A stretch of DNA of 64,000 bases from Flavobacteriaceae bacterium (GTDB lineage: Bacteria > Bacteroidota > Bacteroidia > Flavobacteriales > Flavobacteriaceae): the NCBI GenBank assembly GCA_027082925.1, contig JALWTD010000018.1, positions 124,001-188,000 on the forward strand, written 5' to 3'. Shown here piece by piece: positions 10,623-17,578 of the stretch (position 1 is its first letter; each line of letters opens with the position of its first letter). The translations under genes and the position numbers were made by a program. The notes under the pieces were generated by a model. That model made no database searches. It was not told the DNA's origin and saw only the letters and a list, made by a program, of their open reading frames with translations.

Positions 10623-10645
10623 AATTCAATATATTACATTTACAC

Positions 10646-11353
10646 TTATTTGTTTACTTTGGTTCCAATGTTTTGTCCAGATATGATTTTTTCTAAGTTT
10701 CCTTTGGTGTTCATATCAAAAACAATTATTGGTAAGCTATTTTCTCTGCTCAATGCAAAGGCAGTCATATCCATTACTTTTAAATTTTTACTCATAACGT
10801 CTTTATAAGTAATAGAGTCAAATTTAACGGCATCTTTATTTTTTTCAGGATCTGAGGTGTATATGCCATCAACTCGAGTTCCTTTTAAAATTACTTCGGC
10901 ACCAATTTCAATGGCTCTTAATACGGCAGCAGTATCGGTAGTAAAATAAGGATTTCCGGTACCTCCTCCAAAAATTACAACTCTTCCTTTTTCAAGGTGT
11001 CTAACGGCTCTTCTTTTAATAAAAGGTTCAGCAACTTGTTCCATTTTAATAGCCGTAAGTAATCTGGTTTGAATTCCGGCATCTTCAAGAGCGCTTTGTA
11101 GTGCTAGTCCGTTAATAGCGGTTGCTAACATTCCCATATAATCACCTTGAACTCTATCCATACCGTTACTCGCTCCGGCAACACCTCTAAAAATGTTTCC
11201 GCCGCCAATTACAATGGCTACCTCAATACCTTTATCAACAACTTTTTTAATTTCTTCTGCGTATTCTGCTAACCTAGTAGGGTCTATTCCATACTGACGA
11301 TCTCCCATTAAAGCTTCGCCACTAAGTTTTAAAAGTATTCTTTTATAAATCAT
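10646..11353 (-). CDS. pyrH: UMP kinase, 235 aa
   Basis: Phosphorylates UMP to UDP in pyrimidine synthesis; the bacterial enzyme is a hexamer of the amino-acid-kinase fold. Motifs include [14 protein letters not shown] at the N-terminus, [11 protein letters not shown] near 48, [19 protein letters not shown] near 77 and [19 protein letters not shown] near 129. [15 protein letters not shown] follows near 160. Length is normal. It leads the pyrH-frr operon. A TATATTTG box lies 20 bp upstream of the ATG. Confidence 0.97.
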   Translation of the reverse strand: MIYKRILLKLSGEALMGDRQYGIDPTRLAEYAEEIKKVVDKGIEVAIVIGGGNIFRGVAGASNGMDRVQGDYMGMLATAINGLALQSALEDAGIQTRLLTAIKMEQVAEPFIKRRAVRHLEKGRVVIFGGGTGNPYFTTDTAAVLRAIEIGAEVILKGTRVDGIYTSDPEKNKDAVKFDSITYKDVMSKNLKVMDMTAFALSRENSLPIIVFDMNTKGNLEKIISGQNIGTKVNK

Positions 11354-11372
11354 AATATCTTTGAAAGTTATG

Positions 11373-11380
11373 CAAATATA
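11373..11380 (-). promoter_or_regulatory. pyrH promoter -7 element
   Basis: TATATTTG on the minus strand, 20 bp before the pyrH ATG. No TTG is seen at -33. Confidence 0.5.
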
Positions 11381-11534
11381 AGAAATACTTTAATAGTAAC
11401 TTGTATCTAAAATAGAACAAGCTTCATGTTATAATTAGAAAAAGGCAGCCTAAAAACATTCTTGAATAACTAAAAAAGCAACTCAGGTATATTTTGTATA
11501 TTGAGCGATAAAATTTTAAATAACTCATAAAATA

Positions 11535-12851
11535 ATGAATACAGTTTCTACACAAAAAAATAACTCTTTAATACCAATAATAATAATTGCCGGTCTTTTT
11601 TTCATTTTTGGATTTGTAACTTGGATTAATGGTGCTTTGATTCCGTTTATGAAAACGATTAACGAACTAACTGCAACTCAATCGTATTTTGTAGCATCGG
11701 CATCTTATATATCATTTGTAGCCATGGCTTTACCGGCTTCGTATATTATTAATAAAATAGGATACAGAAAAGGAATGTCTTTGGGCCTTATTGTAATGGC
11801 TTTAGGAGCTTTGGTATTTATACCTGCAGCAGAGGCTAGAACATATTGGGTGTTTTTATCCGGAATTTTTATTCAGGGAATGGGTATGACTTTATTGCAA
11901 ACAGCTTCAAATCCATATATTACTATTTTAGGTCCTATGGAAAGTGCAGCAAAACGAATTGCAATTATGGGGATTGCCAATAAGGTTGCAGGAGCTTTAG
12001 GTTCTGTAATTTTTGGCGCTATTTTATTATCAGGAATTGACCAGATTAAAGAAAAATTAAGTACTGTAGATGCGGCTGCAAAAGCAGAATTACTAGATAA
12101 TATGGCCGATAGTGTGGTAACTCCGTATATAATAATGGCAGTTGTTTTATTTGTATTGGGAATACTCATTAGAAAAGCTCCTCTACCACACGTAGAGGCA
12201 GAACCTATTTCTGAAACAAAAGAAGGCGAAACGGCTAAAACGAGTATTTTTCAATTTCCACATTTGTGGTTAGGTGTTCTTACACTTTTTGTATATGTAG
12301 GAGCCGAGGTTGTCGCCGGTGATACTATAATTGCTTACGGAATTTCTTTAGGTATTCCTGCAGAGGAAGCTAAGTTTTTTACCATGTTTACTTTATTGGC
12401 TATGGTCGCTACTTATGCTTTGGGTGTTTTTCTTATACCAAAGTATATGAGTCAAGCTTTTGCACTAAAAGCAAGTGCTGTTTTAGGAATTGTATTTACA
12501 TTTTGTATTGTATTTACTTCAGGGTTTACATCTATTCTTTTTGTTGCTGCTTTAGGTATTGCAAACGCATTGGTTTGGCCGGCAGTATGGCCATTAACGT
12601 TAAAAGGCTTGGGGAAATTTACAAAGACCGCTTCGGCATTACTTATTATGGCTATTTCTGGAGGAGCAATTATACCTCCACTATACGGTAAATTTGTAGA
12701 TAGCACAAAGCTTTCTCTTATTTCTGAAGGATTAAGTGAAGCTGCTGCTATGGCACAAGCTTCTACATCGGGCTATTGGATTTTATTACCTTGTTATGCT
12801 ATTATTTTGTACTACGCAATAGCAGGTCATAAATTAGGATTGAGAAAATAG
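11535..12851 (+). CDS. Sugar MFS transporter (FucP/GluP/NagP-like), 438 aa
   Basis: A fucose/glucose-galactose:H+ symporter-type permease (FHS family) with 12 predicted helices. Diagnostic stretches are GFVTWINGALIPFMK near residue 25, GMGMTLLQTASNPYI near 116 and GGAIIPPLYGKFVD near 378. Length matches FucP. The next gene, 7 bp downstream, is a NagX-like acyltransferase. In Shewanella-type pathways a FucP-family permease (NagP) imports N-acetylglucosamine beside NagX, so GlcNAc or a related amino sugar is the likeliest substrate. That substrate is inferred only from the neighbour. No nag catabolic enzymes are in this window. Confidence 0.85.
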   Translation: MNTVSTQKNNSLIPIIIIAGLFFIFGFVTWINGALIPFMKTINELTATQSYFVASASYISFVAMALPASYIINKIGYRKGMSLGLIVMALGALVFIPAAEARTYWVFLSGIFIQGMGMTLLQTASNPYITILGPMESAAKRIAIMGIANKVAGALGSVIFGAILLSGIDQIKEKLSTVDAAAKAELLDNMADSVVTPYIIMAVVLFVLGILIRKAPLPHVEAEPISETKEGETAKTSIFQFPHLWLGVLTLFVYVGAEVVAGDTIIAYGISLGIPAEEAKFFTMFTLLAMVATYALGVFLIPKYMSQAFALKASAVLGIVFTFCIVFTSGFTSILFVAALGIANALVWPAVWPLTLKGLGKFTKTASALLIMAISGGAIIPPLYGKFVDSTKLSLISEGLSEAAAMAQASTSGYWILLPCYAIILYYAIAGHKLGLRK

Positions 12852-12858
12852 ATTTATT

Positions 12859-13962
12859 GTGGAAACAAAACGATTAATAGCACTTGATGTTTTAAGAGGA
12901 ATTACCATAGCTTTAATGATTTTGGTAAATACTCCGGGAAGTTGGTCTTATGTGTATGCTCCTTTACGCCATGCAAAATGGCACGGAAGTACACCAACAG
13001 ATTTTGTGTTCCCTTTTTTCTTATTTATTGTAGGAGTATCAATGTGGTACTCTTTAAAAAAATATGGAAGAGGGTTTACAAAAAAAGGCCTTTTAAAAGT
13101 ATTAAAAAGGTTTTTGGTAATTTTTTTACTGGGACTTTTTTTAAATGCTTTTCCGAAATTTATTTTTGAAAAACTGCGTATTTTAGGAGTACTTCAACGT
13201 ATTGCAATCGCTTACGGTATTGCAGCAATTCTATGTTTAAAATTTAATTTTAAACAGTTGGTCTTTTTATTTTTTGCAATACTATTTGGTTACTGGGCGT
13301 TACTCTATTTTGGAGGCACGGGAGAGGTGTATAGTTTGGCTTCAAACTTTCCGAGAAAAATAGATTTAGTTGTTTTTGGAGAAAATCATATTTACAAAGG
13401 TTTCGGGATTCCATTTGATCCGGAAGGACTTATATCTTCTATTCCTTCGGTTGCTACAGTATTGCTGGGGTATTTTTCAGGAAAAATAATTACCACCTCA
13501 ACAAATTTACAATTGACTGTAAAGAAGTTGATGATTTTTGGTTTTATTGGGGTTGTGGTTGGTAAAGGTTGGTCTTTTTGGTTTCCTATAAATAAGGCAT
13601 TGTGGACGAGTACTTATGTATTGTATACAGGTGGTTTTGCTATGTTATTTTTAGCATTTTTGTTGTGGGTTATTGATGTAAAAGGATGGAAAAAATGGTC
13701 TAAACCATTTTTGCATTTTGGCGTAAATCCTTTAATTATTTTTATGCTTTCAATACTCTACGTAAAAATTATCATTTACCTGATTAAGATACCGGTTACC
13801 TCAGAAAAGACAGTGTCTGGATATGGTTATTTATACCAACATATTTTTGTTCCGGCTGCCGGTTATTTAAATGGCTCGCTTTTATTTGCAATAACCCATG
13901 TTTTGCTTTTTTGGCTACTAGCTTACGTGCTGTATAGAAAAAAGATATTTATAAAAATATAA
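12859..13962 (+). CDS. nagX: NagX-like membrane acyltransferase (DUF5009/HGSNAT-type), 367 aa
   Basis: A multi-pass membrane protein related to lysosomal heparan-alpha-glucosaminide N-acetyltransferase and bacterial NagX. The N-terminal signature is LIALDVLRGITIALMILVN, followed by LRHAKWHGSTPTDFVFPFFL with the conserved His and Asp. LGVLQRIAIAYGIAAI and FDPEGLISSIPSVATVLLGY also fit the family. About ten hydrophobic helices are visible. It starts with GTG, 7 bp after the permease stop, so the two are probably translated from one message. The role may be transfer of acetyl groups to or from amino sugars at the envelope. Family assignment is good; the reaction in this organism is unproven. Confidence 0.82.
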   Translation: METKRLIALDVLRGITIALMILVNTPGSWSYVYAPLRHAKWHGSTPTDFVFPFFLFIVGVSMWYSLKKYGRGFTKKGLLKVLKRFLVIFLLGLFLNAFPKFIFEKLRILGVLQRIAIAYGIAAILCLKFNFKQLVFLFFAILFGYWALLYFGGTGEVYSLASNFPRKIDLVVFGENHIYKGFGIPFDPEGLISSIPSVATVLLGYFSGKIITTSTNLQLTVKKLMIFGFIGVVVGKGWSFWFPINKALWTSTYVLYTGGFAMLFLAFLLWVIDVKGWKKWSKPFLHFGVNPLIIFMLSILYVKIIIYLIKIPVTSEKTVSGYGYLYQHIFVPAAGYLNGSLLFAITHVLLFWLLAYVLYRKKIFIKI

Positions 13963-13963
13963 T

Positions 13964-13993
13964 AAAAAAAGCAGCTTTAAAGCTGCTTTTTTT
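13964..13993. terminator. Bidirectional terminator between nagX-like gene and tsf
   Basis: The perfect palindrome GCAGCTTTAAAGCTGC (13971-13986) is flanked by an A run on the left and a T run on the right. It can end both convergent transcripts (plus nagX-like, minus tsf). Confidence 0.85.
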
Positions 13994-14016
13994 ATTAGTT
14001 AACATGATTTTAGTGG

Positions 14017-14838
14017 TTACGATAAAGCAACTCTTCTAAAATCAGTTACAGTTACGTCACCAATAGTTTTAACATATTGTGCAACTGTTTGTTTGCTATC
14101 TTTAATAAACAACTGGTTTACTAAAGTATTATCTTTAAAGAAACGTTTAATTTTCCCTTGTGCAATTTTGTCTAGCATTGCTTCAGGCTTACCTTCTTGA
14201 CGTAGTTGGTCTTTTGCTATTTCAATTTCTTTTTCAATAATTGAAGCGTCAATACCTCCTTCATCTAAAGCTATAGGATTCATAGCGGCAGCTTGCATTG
14301 CAACATCTTTTGCAACAACTTCAGCACCTTCTACATTTGCCGATAAAACAGTTAATGTAGCTATTTTATTTCCAGCGTGAATGTATGACCCAACAAATGG
14401 ACCAGATACTTTCTCAAAAGCTTGAATTTCTAGTTTTTCACCTATAACACCTGTTTGCTCAATTAATTTTTCAGCAACGGTCATACCTCCAAAATCAGCA
14501 TTTAAGAAATCTTCTTTTGAATCGCAGTTTAAAGCGATTGTTGCAAATTGTTTTGCCAGTGCAACAAAATTATCATTTTTAGCAACGAAATCTGTTTCGC
14601 AATTTAAAGAGATAATAACTCCTTGAGTTTTATCATCGTTTACTTTTGCAATAACAGCACCTTCTGAAGAGTCTCTATCTGCTCTTTTTGCAGCAACTTT
14701 TTGTCCTTTTTTACGTAAAATTTCAATTGCTTTGTCAAAATCTCCTTCAGCCTCAACTAAAGCGTTTTTACAATCCATCATACCAGCTCCGGTAGATTTT
14801 CTTAATTTGTTTACTTCTGCAGCTGTAATTTTTGCCAT
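14017..14838 (-). CDS. tsf: Elongation factor Ts, 273 aa
   Basis: The nucleotide-exchange factor for EF-Tu. The N-terminal UBA-like module with VNKLRKSTGAGMMDCKNAL, the junction motif KKGQKVAAKRADRDSSEGAV and the TDFVAKND core contact are all present. MNPIALDEGGID and KIKRFFKDNTLVNQLFIKD follow in the C-terminal half. Length fits the Bacteroidetes form. It is 41 bp downstream of rpsB in the standard rpsB-tsf order and ends before a bidirectional terminator. Confidence 0.97.
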   Translation of the reverse strand: MAKITAAEVNKLRKSTGAGMMDCKNALVEAEGDFDKAIEILRKKGQKVAAKRADRDSSEGAVIAKVNDDKTQGVIISLNCETDFVAKNDNFVALAKQFATIALNCDSKEDFLNADFGGMTVAEKLIEQTGVIGEKLEIQAFEKVSGPFVGSYIHAGNKIATLTVLSANVEGAEVVAKDVAMQAAAMNPIALDEGGIDASIIEKEIEIAKDQLRQEGKPEAMLDKIAQGKIKRFFKDNTLVNQLFIKDSKQTVAQYVKTIGDVTVTDFRRVALS

Positions 14839-14879
14839 TTTAAGTATATTTTATTGAATTTTAATTCAAATGAATTCGA

Positions 14880-15611
14880 TTATTTTTTTTCTTCTGTTTT
14901 TTCAGCAGCTTTTTCTTTGCTTGCTTTTCTTTCAGCCAATCCTTCAGCAATAGCATCAGTAACAAAACTTAATACTTTGTTAATTGATTTTGAAGCATCG
15001 TCATTTGAAGGAATAACATAGTCAATATCTCTAGGGTCAGAGTTTGTATCTACCATAGCAAAAATTGGAATGTTCAATTTTTTAGCTTCGGCAACTGCTA
15101 TGTGTTCTTTTTTTACATCAACAATAAAGATAGCTCCCGGTAAACGAGTCATATCAGTTATTGATCCAAGGTTTTTTTCTAGTTTTAATCTTTGACGATT
15201 AATTTGTAGTTTTTCTCTTTTTGATAGTGCATCAAAAGAACCATCTTGCTTCATTCTGTCAATAGCTGACATTTTTTTAACGGCTTTTCTAATGGTAACA
15301 AAGTTTGTTAACATTCCTCCAGGCCATCTTTCTGTAATGTATGGCATGTTAATGCTGTTAGACTTGTCTGCAATAATTTCTTTTGCTTGTTTTTTTGTAG
15401 CTACAAAAAGGATTTTTCTTCCTGAAGTTGCAATTTTTTTAAGAGCTTCTGCAGCTTCTTCAATTTTTGCTACGGTTTTGTAAAGGTCTATAATGTGTAC
15501 ACCGTTACGTTCTCCGTAAATGTATGGAGCCATGTTTGGGTTCCATTTTCTAGTTAGGTGGCCAAAGTGCACACCTGCCTCTAATAAATCTTTAATTTCT
15601 AGGTTTGTCAT
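14880..15611 (-). CDS. rpsB: 30S ribosomal protein S2, 243 aa
   Basis: uS2 binds at the head-body junction of the 30S subunit. Signatures include LLEAGVHFGHLTRKWNPNM at the start, YIYGERNGVHIIDL, ATKKQAKEII, ERWPGGMLTNF and DTNSDPRDIDYVIPSNDDA. A charged Lys/Glu tail ends the protein. It is encoded after rplM-rpsI and before tsf. The 173-bp space upstream contains a large nested inverted-repeat leader that may control it. Confidence 0.97.
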   Translation of the reverse strand: MTNLEIKDLLEAGVHFGHLTRKWNPNMAPYIYGERNGVHIIDLYKTVAKIEEAAEALKKIATSGRKILFVATKKQAKEIIADKSNSINMPYITERWPGGMLTNFVTIRKAVKKMSAIDRMKQDGSFDALSKREKLQINRQRLKLEKNLGSITDMTRLPGAIFIVDVKKEHIAVAEAKKLNIPIFAMVDTNSDPRDIDYVIPSNDDASKSINKVLSFVTDAIAEGLAERKASKEKAAEKTEEKK

Positions 15612-15630
15612 TTGTATTTAGTTTACGTTC

Positions 15631-15716
15631 CGTTGAGTTAGCAATAGGTAAGTAGCGGAAATCCGATCTTACCTATTTGGATGCTAAACTTTTTTCAGTC
15701 ATTGACCGATTCAACG
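15631..15716 (-). promoter_or_regulatory. Structured rpsB leader (candidate S2 autoregulatory element)
   Basis: Three nested inverted repeats precede rpsB on the minus strand. The inner stem has 10-bp arms, AATAGGTAAG (from 15677-15668) and CTTACCTATT (from 15652-15643), with a 15-nt loop. Around it GTTTAGC (15689-15683) pairs with GCTAAC (15642-15637), and outside that CGTTGA (15716-15711) pairs with TCAACG (15636-15631). The structure ends 19 nt before the rpsB ATG. Ribosomal-protein leaders commonly bind the encoded protein; that role is inferred here. Confidence 0.6.
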
Positions 15717-15784
15717 ACAACTTATAGTTATTTTTAATTTCAATGAACTGCCAAATAAATTGGCGAAATAATTCTGAAAAACGA

Positions 15785-16171
15785 TTAACGTTTTGAGAAT
15801 TGGAATTTTTTACGTGCTTTCTTTTGACCAAATTTCTTACGTTCAACCATTCTTGGGTCTCTAGTAAGTAATCCTTCAGGTTTAAGAATTGCTCTGTTCT
15901 CTGGGTCTAGTTCTATTAAAGCTCTAGATATTGCTAATCTAACTGCTTCTGCTTGACCAGTAACTCCACCACCGTAAACATTTACTTTAATATCAAATGC
16001 TTTTGCATTATCTGTTAAATTTAGTGGTTGTAAAACTTTGTAACGCAATGTTGCTGTTGTAAAGTAATTATCTAGTTCTCTTTTGTTTATGGTAATGTTT
16101 CCGCTACCGTCAGAAACATAAACACGAGCAACTGCCGTTTTTCTTCTTCCTATTTTGTGTATTGTTTCCAT
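15785..16171 (-). CDS. rpsI: 30S ribosomal protein S9, 128 aa
   Basis: uS9 reaches the P-site tRNA through its basic C-terminal tail. The sequence begins [19 protein letters not shown]. It contains [35 protein letters not shown] and the expected end [12 protein letters not shown]. Its ATG shares one base with the rplM stop codon (TAATG), so the two are translationally coupled. Length is normal. Confidence 0.98.
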   Translation of the reverse strand: METIHKIGRRKTAVARVYVSDGSGNITINKRELDNYFTTATLRYKVLQPLNLTDNAKAFDIKVNVYGGGVTGQAEAVRLAISRALIELDPENRAILKPEGLLTRDPRMVERKKFGQKKARKKFQFSKR

Positions 16172-16626
16172 TATTTAAGATCGTTAAGGTTAATAGCTTT
16201 TGGAGATTGAGCTTCTTGTTTGTGCTCAGCACCTGCATAAACGTATAAATTTCTGTAAAGAGCACTTCCTAATTTATTTTTAGGTAACATTCCCTTTACT
16301 GCTTTTTCTACTAAACGAGTAGGGTTTTTTTCAAACATTTCTGAAGCAGTTAACGATCTTTGTCCTCCCGGATAACCTGTGTGACGAATGTAAGATTTAT
16401 CTGTCCACTTTTTACCGGTTAGGTTTATTTTCTCAGCGTTGATAACCACTACATTGTCTCCACAATCAACATGAGGAGTGTAGTTTGGCTTGTATTTACC
16501 TCTAATTAGCATTGCTATTTTAGAAGCTAGACGACCCAACGTTTGACCGTCTGCATCAACTAATAACCACTCTTTGTTTACAGTGTTTTTGTTAGCTGAT
16601 ACTGTTTTGTAACTTAATGTATTCAC
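16171..16626 (-). CDS. rplM: 50S ribosomal protein L13, 151 aa
   Basis: uL13 is an early-assembly large-subunit protein. Motifs are [48 protein letters not shown] and [13 protein letters not shown]. Length is typical for Bacteroidetes. It opens the rplM-rpsI(-rpsB-tsf) group. A TACATTTG box and a 5'-terminal hairpin lie just upstream. Confidence 0.98.
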   Translation of the reverse strand: MNTLSYKTVSANKNTVNKEWLLVDADGQTLGRLASKIAMLIRGKYKPNYTPHVDCGDNVVVINAEKINLTGKKWTDKSYIRHTGYPGGQRSLTASEMFEKNPTRLVEKAVKGMLPKNKLGSALYRNLYVYAGAEHKQEAQSPKAINLNDLK

Positions 16627-16665
16627 AATTAAATTCTTTGTTATAGTTAAACATTTATTTTATAA

Positions 16666-16690
16666 TCCCTAAAAAGGGAGTGCAAATGTA
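16666..16690 (-). promoter_or_regulatory. rplM promoter and 5' hairpin (L13-leader-like)
   Basis: On the minus strand TACATTTG occupies 16690-16683. It is followed at once by TCCCT-TTTT-AGGGA (16679-16666), a 5-bp hairpin that would sit at the very 5' end of the transcript, about 40 nt before the ATG. A short leader hairpin before rplM is reported for Bacteroidia; matching this one to that family is from memory. Confidence 0.5.
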
Positions 16691-16732
16691 CAATATATTT
16701 TGTATATAAAAAATTTAGATTAATTATATTTA

Positions 16733-16771
16733 AAAAAGGGATATGCTTATGATTATCACAAACATATCCCT
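16733..16771 (-). terminator. Terminator after the PEGA-like gene
   Basis: On the minus strand, AGGGATATG (16771-16763) pairs with CATATCCCT (16745-16737), followed by a run of T (16736-16731). It lies between the hypothetical gene stop (16806) and the rplM promoter. Confidence 0.75.
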
Positions 16772-16805
16772 CTTATTTAGGAAAGGGAATTTATTTTTTA
16801 AATAG

Positions 16806-17516
16806 TTATTTTATTCTGGCTTGAAGTTCAGGAATTACATTTGAATAGCTTCTTAAAATTCGATCCCATTCTTTGTATAATTCATCGCTTTTTACACTTG
16901 TCATTGCTCTTCCAGATTCTTCACTTATTAGTTTTACTTTAAATACAAGAGGGTTGTCAGAAGTTTGTTTTACAATAATACGTGTTCTAATGGTGTTTTG
17001 CTTAAATGTTTTTAGAGACCAAGCAGTTCTTAAATAGCCGGTTTCTTTATCGGTCATTTCAATAACATCAATATTTGAAAGAATTATTTGATTGATAAGT
17101 TTCCACGCTTTGTCTTTGCTGATAGAGCATTTTAGTTCAATATCAACGTTGGCAATATCTGTTTGTACCGAAGCATCAAAGGCATCGTCTCTTACCATTT
17201 GCATGTAGTAAGATTTTGGCGGTTTTGCCATTCCTTTTCGGTTACAGAATTCTATTTTTTCTATTAAAAAGCCAACTTTTTTAACAATTACGGTAACGCA
17301 ACTGTTTGAAGGAACAACAACTTCTAAGTTTCCTTTACCTAAAAGTTTTCCATTGATATAGATTTCGGCATCAGATTCTGAGCAACCAAAATTTATTTTT
17401 CTTTTTCCTATTGGGTTTAGAATTGTATTTTCTCCGGTTGTTCTAATTGTTTCTTTTCCAGTAAAGGTGTTTACTGTAAGAATGCAAAGTAAGGTGAATA
17501 GTATTTTTTTAATCAT
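16806..17516 (-). CDS. Secreted protein with PEGA-like domain, 236 aa, function unknown
   Basis: I do not recognise a characterised family. The N-terminus (MIKKILFTLLCILTVNTFTG) is a signal peptide. Residues ~40-85 contain AEIYINGKLLGKGNLEVVVP, which resembles the PEGA beta-sandwich repeat of bacterial envelope proteins. The C-terminal ~125 residues contain DKETGYLRTAWSLKTF, reminiscent of outer-membrane lipoprotein modules that assess a folded sheet. Four cysteines at about 45, 73, 92 and 130 could form disulfides after export. It lies 62 bp downstream of polA with no terminator between, so it may be expressed by readthrough, and has its own terminator. Confidence 0.7.
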   Translation of the reverse strand: MIKKILFTLLCILTVNTFTGKETIRTTGENTILNPIGKRKINFGCSESDAEIYINGKLLGKGNLEVVVPSNSCVTVIVKKVGFLIEKIEFCNRKGMAKPPKSYYMQMVRDDAFDASVQTDIANVDIELKCSISKDKAWKLINQIILSNIDVIEMTDKETGYLRTAWSLKTFKQNTIRTRIIVKQTSDNPLVFKVKLISEESGRAMTSVKSDELYKEWDRILRSYSNVIPELQARIK

Positions 17517-17578
17517 TTTTTTGAATTTAAGTTTTGCTAATTTAATTATTTTTAGGAAATGGAACGAATTAAACTAAA

